This document shows, piece after piece, positions 35,621 through 43,820 of a stretch of 64,000 nt of DNA; the stretch's first letter is position 1, and every line of letters begins with the position of its first letter. Source of the stretch: Vallitalea maricola (GTDB lineage Bacteria; Bacillota; Clostridia; Lachnospirales; Vallitaleaceae); contig NZ_BTPU01000013.1 of the NCBI RefSeq assembly GCF_036985595.1, positions 1 to 64,000 of the forward strand, in the 5' to 3' direction. The notes under the pieces were generated by a model. It had not been told where the DNA came from and searched no databases. It saw nothing but the letters and a program-made list of their open reading frames with translations. The translations under genes were made by a program, and so were the position numbers.

Positions 35621-36823
35621 CTAGATATGTTTTTTTAATATATCATTAAACCCTTTACCATTTTTGATACTCTCACGATTCATAATCATTTCTTTTCCAA
35701 TATTGATTAACAATCTTTCTGCTTTAATACGTTTATCTGTGTCTTCAATAGTAGTAACATCTGCAACTTTTGAATCCCCAACAACTCTTCTTATTATTTC
35801 AAGTCCTGCACTACCAGCAGAGTCAGCTAATACTGATTCTAGATACCATTTTTTATAGTAATCTTTTTTAGCCATTTCATCAATTACAATTTCTTTATAT
35901 AATTTATTGAACTTGACAATGAATTTATCTACTATTTCCTCAATTGTATCAGATAACCAATCTAGGAAATCATTATCATCTGTATCATCTACATATGCAT
36001 GTGCCCAAGCAAAAAACAGATTACCTATTACATTTCCCACATCATAACCTATGGGTCCATAAAAAGCGAATTCAGGATCTAATACTTTGATTCCAGTTTC
36101 ATTAGCAAATATTGAACCTGAGTGTAAATCACCATGAACTAAGGCTTGAGCATTATTCATAAAATTATTTTTCAACTTACCCACTTCAAGAATTAAATCA
36201 TCATCATTATATAAGACTTGTTCAACAAATTTTAGATTTTCATCTATTATTACATTTCTACCTTTATAGTCAATATAAGGTTCTGTAAAAACAAGGTCTT
36301 CTGATATCTTACATAAATCTTTATTTATATATGCTTTTACTTGGTCTTTTTTCTCTCCTGAATCCATAACCAAATCTGTAGTTGGCAATAGAGTATTTAC
36401 TAAGAAAGTTGTAATGTCTTCAGCTAATGTTGGAAAAGTTTTTCTTTGTAATAACTCTGTTCTGAGATTGTGATATGCTGATACATCTTCCATTGCTAAT
36501 ACACACATGACAGGATCATATTTATATATTTTAGGAACTAAGTTAGGAGCTAATTTCTCTTGCTGCATCAGTACCATAGCTTCTATTTTGTTTCTATTTA
36601 CATCTAATGCTCTTCCAGATGATCTAAGTACTGTATCAGCATGTTTAATGATAATTGATTTATTTGTATTCTCATCCCAAACTTTGAATACATAATTTAT
36701 ATTACCATCGCCTATCTCTTTTGCATTTAACTTAGCATTATCGTCAAAATAGTCAAGTTTCTCTAATGTATAATCAATAGCATCTTGCTCGTTCATTTTA
36801 AAATGTTTGTCAAATCTAGACAT
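35621..36823 (-). CDS. mtnK: 5-methylthioribose kinase (MtnK), possibly a 5-deoxyribose kinase
   Basis: A 400-residue sugar kinase of the MtnK/aminoglycoside phosphotransferase fold. Typical features are GDGNINYVFKVWDE near residue 38, the catalytic HGDLHSGSIFANE near 225 and the metal-binding DPEFAFYGPIGYDVGN near 250. It phosphorylates 5-methylthioribose at C1; relatives also act on 5-deoxyribose. It is the last gene of an operon with an isomerase, a transporter, a class II aldolase and an Fe-alcohol dehydrogenase, which makes the DHAP shunt. GGAGATG precedes the ATG, and the MtnA-like gene ends 19 bases upstream. Confidence 0.9.
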   Translation of the reverse strand: MSRFDKHFKMNEQDAIDYTLEKLDYFDDNAKLNAKEIGDGNINYVFKVWDENTNKSIIIKHADTVLRSSGRALDVNRNKIEAMVLMQQEKLAPNLVPKIYKYDPVMCVLAMEDVSAYHNLRTELLQRKTFPTLAEDITTFLVNTLLPTTDLVMDSGEKKDQVKAYINKDLCKISEDLVFTEPYIDYKGRNVIIDENLKFVEQVLYNDDDLILEVGKLKNNFMNNAQALVHGDLHSGSIFANETGIKVLDPEFAFYGPIGYDVGNVIGNLFFAWAHAYVDDTDDNDFLDWLSDTIEEIVDKFIVKFNKLYKEIVIDEMAKKDYYKKWYLESVLADSAGSAGLEIIRRVVGDSKVADVTTIEDTDKRIKAERLLINIGKEMIMNRESIKNGKGFNDILKKHI

Positions 36824-36842
36824 CTAATCATCTCCAATTATT

Positions 36843-37889
36843 CTACCAGTAATTATCTACTTCTGTAGCAAAATATCTTTTTAAGTCATATGGACTATAT
36901 ATTCCTTTATCTGTTACTACTCCACTTACTAAATGAGGTGGTGTTATATCAAAAGCTGGATAATAAGCCTTAACACCGTCCAATGTATTTTTTATACCTC
37001 TGAACTCTAATACTTCCTTTGGATTTCTTTCTTCTATCTTAACCTTTTCTATTGTGTCTCTATCTGGAATTCCTGTAACAAAATATGGAATACCAAAATA
37101 TTTAGCAGCGATTGCAATCTGCATTGTTCCTACTTTATTGACGATATGTCCGTCTATACATATGGAATCAGCAGCTGATGTAAACAAATCTATATTTTTA
37201 GTCTGCATAGTAATAGCTGGCATATTATCTGTAATAACAGTTACATCAAATCCTTGGTCTTTTATTACACTTGCTGTAAGTCTTGCACCTTGAAGGAAAG
37301 GTCTTGTTTCTGGGCAGAAGAACTTAACAACTTTGTCTCGTTTTTTAGCCTCTTTTAGCATCATACCTATTATGGTTTCTCCAAAACATTGAGTCATAAC
37401 ATTACCATTTTGTGGAAACATATCTACTAGATAATTAGCTACTTCACCTATCTTGGAGTATCTTCTATTCATAGATTTAACAGTATGTTTGAATATCTCT
37501 TCATCCACTCTCTGTGAATTTGCAAAAGCTTTTTTTACTACTTCCAGACAACCATTAACAACTAAAGTCATTCTAGGAACTGTTGTAGGTCTTGCATGTG
37601 ATAATGTATATGCTGCATCTTTTAGATAATTCATCTGTTCTTCTTCTTTTAAGTCTTTACACTCATAAGCAGCAAGTGCCATACCCATTCCTGCCGCTGT
37701 ATAAGGTCCTGCACTCTGGGTTACCATATCAGCTATAGCCTGGGCTACTTCCTGATGGGACTCGCAAGTAACAAATCTAACCTCTGTTGGATAAATTCTA
37801 CGGTCTAATATTTTAACTTTTCCATCTTCATACCAAGCAACATTTTCATATCTTAGCATAAATGCAAGATCTTTATCTACTCTTTCCAT
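36843..37889 (-). CDS. mtnA: MtnA-like sugar-1-phosphate isomerase (divergent)
   Basis: A 348-residue member of the eIF2B-related MtnA family that converts methylthioribose 1-phosphate to methylthioribulose 1-phosphate. The likely catalytic pair is C168 (MTQCFGE) and D241 (AADSICIDGHIVNKVGT), and ETRPFLQGARLTA is conserved. Two motifs differ from standard MtnA: GAPAIG is replaced by AGPYTAAGMG and HCNAG by QCFGE. This divergence, plus the aldolase next to it, hints at 5-deoxyribose 1-phosphate as a substrate (DrdI-like). CAGGAGG precedes the ATG. Confidence 0.85.
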   Translation of the reverse strand: MERVDKDLAFMLRYENVAWYEDGKVKILDRRIYPTEVRFVTCESHQEVAQAIADMVTQSAGPYTAAGMGMALAAYECKDLKEEEQMNYLKDAAYTLSHARPTTVPRMTLVVNGCLEVVKKAFANSQRVDEEIFKHTVKSMNRRYSKIGEVANYLVDMFPQNGNVMTQCFGETIIGMMLKEAKKRDKVVKFFCPETRPFLQGARLTASVIKDQGFDVTVITDNMPAITMQTKNIDLFTSAADSICIDGHIVNKVGTMQIAIAAKYFGIPYFVTGIPDRDTIEKVKIEERNPKEVLEFRGIKNTLDGVKAYYPAFDITPPHLVSGVVTDKGIYSPYDLKRYFATEVDNYW

Positions 37890-37938
37890 TACCTCATACC
37901 TCCTGTGTTCGTTTACCCTGTAAAATTTCTTATGAATG

Positions 37939-37973
37939 TACCATATATAATGCTCTCCACATTATATATGGTA
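37939..37973 (-). promoter_or_regulatory. Intercistronic hairpin between transporter and isomerase genes
   Basis: Perfect 14-bp stem TACCATATATAATG/CATTATATATGGTA with a 7-base loop. No T-run follows, so it is likely a processing or stabilising element within the operon. Confidence 0.5.
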
Positions 37974-38025
37974 TATTCTAATGTTGTTATCCTTATCAAA
38001 TTATTTTCTTGAATGAATCTATATA

Positions 38026-39336
38026 TTATTTTCTAGCTCTTTTATATCTAGGGAATCCAATAACAATAGATATACTACCAATTATTAACATTAATATTGA
38101 ATATATTGAGTATGGTACTATTTCAACAGGTGAAATATGTCCTAACCCTGCTGCCAATAACAGCTGTCCTCCATAAGGTATTAGTCCTTGAACTGCTGCT
38201 GAGAAGATATCTAATAAACTGGCAGTTTTTCTTGGATCGATATCATATTCTTCAGATATATCTTTTGCTAATGGTCCTGCTGTAAGGATTGAGATTGTAT
38301 TATTAGTAGTAGCTGCTGTAATTAATCCAACTAAGGCTGCAATTCCAAATTGTCCACCTTTTTTACCTTTTACCTTGGCAGTAACTTTTTCTAATAGATA
38401 ATCAATTCCTCCATAATATTTCATTAGTCCAACTAGACCGGCAACAACTATTGCTATCATTGATAGATCTTCCATCCATCCCATACCTCTTTGTAAAACC
38501 CCTAATAATCCAACGCCATCAAAGCTATTATTGATTAAACCTATGATTGAACCAACACCAATACCTATTCCTAATACAGCCATTACATTAAGTCCTATTA
38601 ATGCACTAACTATTATAGCTACATAAGGTAATATATTAACTAATGAGTAATCAACGCTTTCTAAGCTTACTACATCAACAGGAATCATAGCTAATATTAC
38701 AAGTGTTATTATTACTGCTGGTAGAACAATAAGAATATTAGACTTAAACTTATCTCTTAGTTCTACATTTTGAGTTCTTGTTGCAGCAATTGTGGTATCA
38801 GATATGAATGACAGGTTATCGCCGAACATTGCACTACCTACAACTGTCGCTAATACTAGAGCCATACTGATATCTGCCTGATTAGCGATACCAACACCGA
38901 TTGGTGCTAATGCCGTAATTGTACCCATTGATGTTCCCATTGAAAATGATAGGATACATCCAATGATAAATATTCCTGGTAAAATCATATTAACAGGTAA
39001 TACTGTTAAACCTAGATTAACTATTGAGTTTACTGCTCCCATGGCATCTGCCACAGAATAGAAAGCTCCTGCTAATATAAATATTACTACCATCAAAATA
39101 ATTGTTTCTTCACCACCAGCTCTAGTAAATATTGCTACTTTTTCTCCAAAGCTTGTTTTACCACCTTTTTTATCCAATAATAAAGCAAATCCTGATGCGA
39201 AAATAAATGCTACCAGCAATGGCATACTACTAAAATCTCCTGTTATAATGCCTGTGCCCATAAATAATACCAAGAACACTATTAATGGTAATAATCCTTT
39301 AAAATTACTATTACTATTATCTTTGTTATTGTTCAT
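38026..39336 (-). CDS. NhaC-family transporter, candidate importer of the deoxysugar or nucleoside
   Basis: A 436-residue membrane protein with about 11 spans and the NhaC/ion transporter superfamily look: FSMGTSMGTITALAPIG, GSAMFGDNLSFISDTTIAATRTQ, and NNTISILTAGPLAKDISEEYDIDP. NhaC relatives exchange Na+ with H+, amino acids or organic acids. In this operon, between the kinase/isomerase and the aldolase, it more probably imports 5-methylthioribose, 5-deoxyribose or the parent nucleoside, or exports a waste product. This function is inferred only from context. AAGGAGAGG precedes the ATG. Confidence 0.8.
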   Translation of the reverse strand: MNNNKDNSNSNFKGLLPLIVFLVLFMGTGIITGDFSSMPLLVAFIFASGFALLLDKKGGKTSFGEKVAIFTRAGGEETIILMVVIFILAGAFYSVADAMGAVNSIVNLGLTVLPVNMILPGIFIIGCILSFSMGTSMGTITALAPIGVGIANQADISMALVLATVVGSAMFGDNLSFISDTTIAATRTQNVELRDKFKSNILIVLPAVIITLVILAMIPVDVVSLESVDYSLVNILPYVAIIVSALIGLNVMAVLGIGIGVGSIIGLINNSFDGVGLLGVLQRGMGWMEDLSMIAIVVAGLVGLMKYYGGIDYLLEKVTAKVKGKKGGQFGIAALVGLITAATTNNTISILTAGPLAKDISEEYDIDPRKTASLLDIFSAAVQGLIPYGGQLLLAAGLGHISPVEIVPYSIYSILMLIIGSISIVIGFPRYKRARK

Positions 39337-39401
39337 GTCTGACCTCTCCTTAATATTTAGTAGTTTTTAGTAAATCTCAATCAAAACATTATGCAACAAT
39401 T

Positions 39402-40049
39402 TTAAGCTCTTTGTCCATATCCTTGGAACATTTTTAACATTTTATTAACTTCTTGCGTATCGAGTATTACAGGTTCACCTATAGATTTTGCTCTATAATA
39501 AACCTCTGCACATAACTCAATCTCTTCTGCTTTACCAAAGGCACTAGATAAGCTTTTACCTCCTACTAATAATCCATGGTTAGCTAAGAACACTGCATTT
39601 CTGCCTTTCATAGCTTCAAATGCATTTCTGGCAAGTTCTTCAGTACTATATGTAGCATATTTAGCGCATCTTACATTTTCACCTCCTGATACTCCTATTA
39701 GATAGTGAGTTGCTGGCAGCTCCTGTCGAAGACAAGCAAGTATTGTAGAATATACTGAATGAAGATGAACAACTGAATCTATATCATCTCTCTCTTTATA
39801 GAAAATTCTATGCATTGAGTATTCTGATGAAGGTCTTTTATCACCATCAACAACATTATCTTCCAAATCCATTATGACAATATCTTCAGGCTTCATTTCA
39901 TAATAATCAATTCCACTTGGAGTAATTGCCATTAATCCTTCTTCTCTAATGAAAATACTAAGATTTCCACCAGACCCTTTAGTCAAATTTCTATCAACCA
40001 TTTTCTTTCCATATTCTACTAATAATTTTCTTTCTTCTTCAAACTTCAT
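39402..40049 (-). CDS. Class II aldolase (DHAP shunt aldolase)
   Basis: A 215-residue zinc aldolase of the AraD/FucA family. The zinc histidines appear in VVHLHSVYST and ANHGLLVGGKS, and the acidic residue in PSSEYSMH. In known DHAP shunts such an aldolase splits methylthioribulose 1-phosphate or 5-deoxyribulose 1-phosphate into DHAP and (methylthio)acetaldehyde or acetaldehyde. Its position with MtnK- and MtnA-like genes supports this. MtnB dehydratase belongs to the same superfamily, but no later methionine-salvage genes are present. The start at 40049 has AAAGGGG about 11 bases upstream; an in-frame GTG at 40070 lies before that site. Confidence 0.87.
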   Translation of the reverse strand: MKFEEERKLLVEYGKKMVDRNLTKGSGGNLSIFIREEGLMAITPSGIDYYEMKPEDIVIMDLEDNVVDGDKRPSSEYSMHRIFYKERDDIDSVVHLHSVYSTILACLRQELPATHYLIGVSGGENVRCAKYATYSTEELARNAFEAMKGRNAVFLANHGLLVGGKSLSSAFGKAEEIELCAEVYYRAKSIGEPVILDTQEVNKMLKMFQGYGQRA

Positions 40050-40106
40050 TTTATTAATAACCCCTTTCACATATGAATTTCTGATTAATTCTATATTTAT
40101 GAATGA

Positions 40107-41267
40107 CTATTTTGCTATGTTTAGTATTTCTATGATATCTTTTACTTCAAGCCTTTTGAATCTACCAACGAATCCAGCTTCGCCAACTGCTTTTTCAGCC
40201 ATTTCCTCAAATCTATTCAAAGGAATATCTGCTTCTGTTAATGTAGTTTTTAACCCTAGAGTTCTAAAGAATTCTTCAACCTTTTTAATTCCTTCGTCGG
40301 CAGCTTCTTCTTTATTAGTATTATCAACTCCAAATACTCTAGTTGCTAACTGATTGAATCTATCTAAATCTTGATTTTTAACGTATTTCATCCATGCTGG
40401 GTATATTATTGCCATACCCCCCCCATGAGTAATGTCGTATAAAGCACTTATCTCATGCTCGATTCTATGAGAACCCCAATCAGAAGCTCTACCCACATCC
40501 ATAGTACCATTATGGGCTATTGTTGCAATCCACATGAATTCAGCACAATAATCATAGTTTTTAGGATCTTTTTTAAGCTTTGGTCCTATTTCTAATAATG
40601 CTTTCATAGCTCCCTCAATCAAGTAATCAGTTATTACCACGTTTCTAGTTGGTGTAAAATATCTTTCAAATAGATGAGTTAATGTATCTGCAATTCCACA
40701 GGATAATAAATATGGTGGAATGGTATAACACATCTCTGGATTAAGTATTGCAAATTCAGGAACTATTACTTCTGTATCAATACCATATTTTAAGTTTTCT
40801 TCTTCATTAGTAATAATACTGCTTTCAGACATTTCAGAACCAGAACCTGGTATAGTCAGCACTACTCCTACTTTTAATGCTTCTTGTGGAGTTGCTTTTC
40901 CTGTATAGAAATCCCACACATCTCCATCATACATAGTTCCCAAAGCTATTGCTTTTGAAGAATCTATTGCACTTCCGCCTCCAACAGCAAGAACGAAGTT
41001 AATATCCTGTTCCCTGCATACCTTAATTCCTTCTTTTACTAGAGATAATCTTGGGTTAGGTACAACACCGTCTAAAATAACATATTCTATATTGTTTTCT
41101 TCTAGTGATTTAGTTATCCTATCAAGTATTCCATATTCTTTTAGGTAGTCTCCACCGTAATGTATCAAGACTTTTTTGCTATATCCGGCTACATATTTTC
41201 CGACTTCATTTTCTCTGCCTTCACCAAAAACGACTCTTGTTCCTAATTTGCATTCGAAATTTTGCAT
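40107..41267 (-). CDS. Iron-containing alcohol dehydrogenase, aldehyde reducer of the DHAP shunt
   Basis: A 386-residue Fe-type alcohol dehydrogenase of the butanol-dehydrogenase group. GGGSAIDSSKAIA binds NAD(P), and the metal site is seen in GIADTLTHLFERYF and EHEISALYDITHGGGMAIIYPAW. In the cluster it would reduce (methylthio)acetaldehyde or acetaldehyde released by the aldolase to the alcohol, removing a toxic product and regenerating NAD. Start at the ATG 41267, eight bases after AGGAG; a GTG at 41276 overlaps that site. The regulator gene lies 12 bases upstream, so transcription is shared. Confidence 0.9.
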   Translation of the reverse strand: MQNFECKLGTRVVFGEGRENEVGKYVAGYSKKVLIHYGGDYLKEYGILDRITKSLEENNIEYVILDGVVPNPRLSLVKEGIKVCREQDINFVLAVGGGSAIDSSKAIALGTMYDGDVWDFYTGKATPQEALKVGVVLTIPGSGSEMSESSIITNEEENLKYGIDTEVIVPEFAILNPEMCYTIPPYLLSCGIADTLTHLFERYFTPTRNVVITDYLIEGAMKALLEIGPKLKKDPKNYDYCAEFMWIATIAHNGTMDVGRASDWGSHRIEHEISALYDITHGGGMAIIYPAWMKYVKNQDLDRFNQLATRVFGVDNTNKEEAADEGIKKVEEFFRTLGLKTTLTEADIPLNRFEEMAEKAVGEAGFVGRFKRLEVKDIIEILNIAK

Positions 41268-41278
41268 GTGATTCACTC

Positions 41279-42049
41279 CTATTCTTCACAACATACAACT
41301 TCTATTTTATGTTTCTTAAGGACATCCAGCTGTTCATTAGATAGTTTCCTATCTATTATAACTACATCTATATCCTTTAAATCGCATATTTTATTAATTG
41401 CAGGTTCTTCAAATTTTGTATAATCCACTACTAAAAATTTTTTCACTGAATTGTTAAGCATACCTTTTCTTACTCTAGCTTCAAGATTATGATTATCTGT
41501 TACACCGAATTTCACGTTTACAGAAGAACAGCTTACAAAAGCTTTATCTGCTGACAAATCTATTAAACTATCTGTTGTCATATAGCCTACATAAGATTTT
41601 GTTCTTCGTCGTAAGGTACCACCTAGATTAATAATTTTTATTAATGAATTATCAGCTAGTTCATTTGCTATTTCTATGGAATTGGTAATCACAGTCACTT
41701 TTTTCTTGCTTAGATTTAAGTTTTTTGCAATATAAAGAGCTGTTGTGCTGCTATCAAGCATGATAGTATCTCCATCGTCAATGAAGCTTACACTTTTTGC
41801 ACCAATGATCTGTTTTTCTTTTATATAAATCTTCTCTCTTATCTTAACAGGTACTTCTGTATCAGAGGATTCGTATAAATAAGCGCCTCCACGAACACGT
41901 TTGAATTTCATAGTTTTACTTAATTTCTCCAAATCTCTTCTTATGGTTTCTTCTGATACATCTAACAACTCACTTAATTGACTTATGACAATACTTCCAT
42001 TTTCTTTTAGTAGTTCTTCAATCTTTTTTAATCTATCTATAGCTAACAT
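41279..42049 (-). CDS. DeoR-family regulator of the DHAP shunt operon
   Basis: A 256-residue DeoR regulator. The N-terminal HTH (IVISQLSELLDVSEETIRRDLEKLSKTMKFKRVRGGAYL) is followed by the DeoRC sensor domain (DDGDTIMLDSSTTALYIAKNL, VITNSIEIANEL, YVGYMTTDSLIDLSADKAFVSCSSV), which binds phosphorylated sugars. It is the first gene of the operon, so it probably represses itself and the genes below until a sugar phosphate intermediate builds up. GAGGAG precedes the ATG. Symbol not assigned. Confidence 0.87.
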   Translation of the reverse strand: MLAIDRLKKIEELLKENGSIVISQLSELLDVSEETIRRDLEKLSKTMKFKRVRGGAYLYESSDTEVPVKIREKIYIKEKQIIGAKSVSFIDDGDTIMLDSSTTALYIAKNLNLSKKKVTVITNSIEIANELADNSLIKIINLGGTLRRRTKSYVGYMTTDSLIDLSADKAFVSCSSVNVKFGVTDNHNLEARVRKGMLNNSVKKFLVVDYTKFEEPAINKICDLKDIDVVIIDRKLSNEQLDVLKKHKIEVVCCEE

Positions 42050-42283
42050 TTTACATCTCCTCTTGATATGTTATAATAAACAACTTTTTCATATGTAGAA
42101 TTATAATCTTAGCAATAAATACAAGTCACATTTAACCACATCTATTAAATTGTTATTTACATTTTACCACATTACTCAACATTAAGTCAACATTTATATA
42201 TATTTTTATAGATTATCTTTTGTGTTTTAGTAATAGATTAGCGCATAATGTTGAAAAATATTATATTCATACAGCATAAAAGA

Positions 42284-42312
42284 AGTCTATAGATTTTATA
42301 TCTCTATAGACT
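42284..42312. terminator. Hairpin upstream of the DeoR operon
   Basis: AGTCTATAG/CTATAGACT, 9-bp stem with an 11-base loop; on the minus strand TTCTTTTAT follows. A second-stage terminator for the gene at 42528 is possible. Confidence 0.45.
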
Positions 42313-42480
42313 CCAACAGCTTCAATTACAGTTTTTTACCAATATTTAGGTAATTTATTTTCGTATAAACATTCAAATAATCTTCTAAAATCTTTTGTTA
42401 ATTTGGGATTATGTTTGTAAATGTGACTTATCACCAAATCCCCTGACCTATAAAAGTTTTACCATACTCTCATTTTAAAA

Positions 42481-42500
42481 AGTGTATCTAGTGATACACT
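42481..42500 (-). terminator. Terminator after the small membrane protein gene
   Basis: AGTGTATC/GATACACT, 8-bp stem with a 4-base loop, followed on the minus strand by TTTTTAAAA; 27 bases after the stop codon of the gene at 42528. Confidence 0.65.
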
Positions 42501-42527
42501 ATAGGGAATTTGAATTAATAATTTTAA

Positions 42528-42884
42528 TTAGAAAGTACTAAATTCCTTAAATTTGAAATTGTTAGACTCACAATCTTTTAATTGATTTATTTTATCTTGT
42601 AACTGCTCTTCATTAAGATATCCTAGATTTTTCAATTGAATGAGTATATCGAGATATTTCTCATATCTAATCTTATTCTTATTATCTTTGCCTTTAGCTT
42701 GAAATAATATTAATATTTCTTCCATCTCTTCGTTATCAAACAATCCTAGATTTTTTAGATCAATCACACTTATTTCATCTTTTTTAGATATATCTTTATC
42801 TTTAATAGGAATTAACGGTCTTATTGCTAATCGTACTGCTAAGTATATTATTGCAAATAGACCCATGCCATAAATAATAATCAA
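42528..42884 (-). CDS. Small membrane-anchored protein of unknown function
   Basis: About 118 residues. One N-terminal membrane span (IIIYGMGLFAIIYLAVRLAI) followed by a charged cytoplasmic helical domain with two related segments (ISVIDLKNLGLFDNEEMEEIL and LDILIQLKNLGYLNEEQLQDKI), a duplicated short helical motif. No family is recognised. TTG at 42884 after AGGTGG is the favoured start; GTG at 42893 is the alternative. It follows the unknown gene at 42920 by 35 bases and probably shares its transcript. Confidence 0.6.
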   Translation of the reverse strand: MIIIYGMGLFAIIYLAVRLAIRPLIPIKDKDISKKDEISVIDLKNLGLFDNEEMEEILILFQAKGKDNKNKIRYEKYLDILIQLKNLGYLNEEQLQDKINQLKDCESNNFKFKEFSTF

Positions 42885-42919
42885 GTAAACCACCTACCTT
42901 ACTATAATTACAACTTTCG

Positions 42920-43702
42920 TTACCAATTTAAATATTCGTTTTCCAGATTCAATACTTCAAGGGCTGATGTCACATCTTCCATAGATTTAATATATAACAT
43001 TAATAATCTTGCCTCAGAATATGCTGTACAATAATTGACTCCGTTTTTTTCATTTAAATTTTCTCTGTTACATTGATTATTGCAGGATATACACCCTAAT
43101 TTATTTAGTTCTGATCTTAAATTGCCTTTAATCTCCATTTTTTTCTCTGCTAATTTTTCTACAGTATCTATGGATAGACGAATTTCAAGACATATAGTAT
43201 CCGCTGCTACATTTAGGTTGAAAACATAATCATTAGTATCTTTTGTATAAAATTGCAACATCCAATGAGGTGTATAATATTCATGAAACTTAATCTTAGT
43301 AGTTAGAGGAAAGTTACTTAACATTTTGTTTAATAGCCCAACTAATAATTCCCGATAAAATTTGTTTATAGATTTTTTATAGTGACCTTTTATAATCTTT
43401 TTATCAATCATTAAATACCACTTTGCTCCTTGTTGACTAAGTTCCCCTACAGCACCTGCTGAATATAAGAACATTATAGTTTCTGTAACATTATGTAAAC
43501 TTTTAAGTGGGTCATCTACTTGAAATACATCTACTGAAGTATATATTCTAGCAAACAATTGTTGTAATTCTTTTAATCCCTTTATAACTTGTTTTGGGTG
43601 GGTATGATGTATGTGGGATTCAGATAATTCTACTGGATAATCGCAAATATTCAGTTCAAAGAATTTCAATCTATCTCCAAATGTTTGATTATGAAAAAGC
43701 AT
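42920..43702 (-). CDS. Hypothetical protein with a C-terminal cysteine cluster
   Basis: A 260-residue soluble protein that matches nothing I recognise. Residues 205-240 contain CISCNNQC followed by a further cysteine in NYCTAY, which could bind a metal. The N-terminal part includes a His-rich turn (SESHIHHTHPKQ). The remainder is a mix of helices and strands (KIKFHEYYTPHWMLQFYTKD, VFNLNVAADTICLEIRLS). AGGAGG precedes the ATG, so it is well translated. It forms a probable two-gene unit with the small membrane protein downstream. Confidence 0.65.
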   Translation of the reverse strand: MLFHNQTFGDRLKFFELNICDYPVELSESHIHHTHPKQVIKGLKELQQLFARIYTSVDVFQVDDPLKSLHNVTETIMFLYSAGAVGELSQQGAKWYLMIDKKIIKGHYKKSINKFYRELLVGLLNKMLSNFPLTTKIKFHEYYTPHWMLQFYTKDTNDYVFNLNVAADTICLEIRLSIDTVEKLAEKKMEIKGNLRSELNKLGCISCNNQCNRENLNEKNGVNYCTAYSEARLLMLYIKSMEDVTSALEVLNLENEYLNW

Positions 43703-43820
43703 AATTAACCTCCTATATTAATTATAGTAAATCATTTATATTTACACATAATCAGTAATACTTATATTTAATTTTAGCTTACAATTATATGATTGTAAAG
43801 AAATCAACTATAATATTTCT

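Larger units (their letters stand above)
42050..42527. other. Intergenic region before the DHAP shunt operon
   Basis: Includes two hairpins (listed separately) and the upstream region of the DeoR-led operon. The words CAACATT and TACCACAT recur between 42130 and 42260 and could be regulator sites, but no clear dyad was found. A minus-strand TATAAT (near 42110) lies 18 bases from GTGACT; a weak promoter candidate. Confidence 0.4.

Noticed and set aside
39949..40353. 134-residue plus-strand frame across the aldolase and Fe-ADH genes
   Set aside because: It overlaps two well-identified genes on the other strand and has no recognisable motif.
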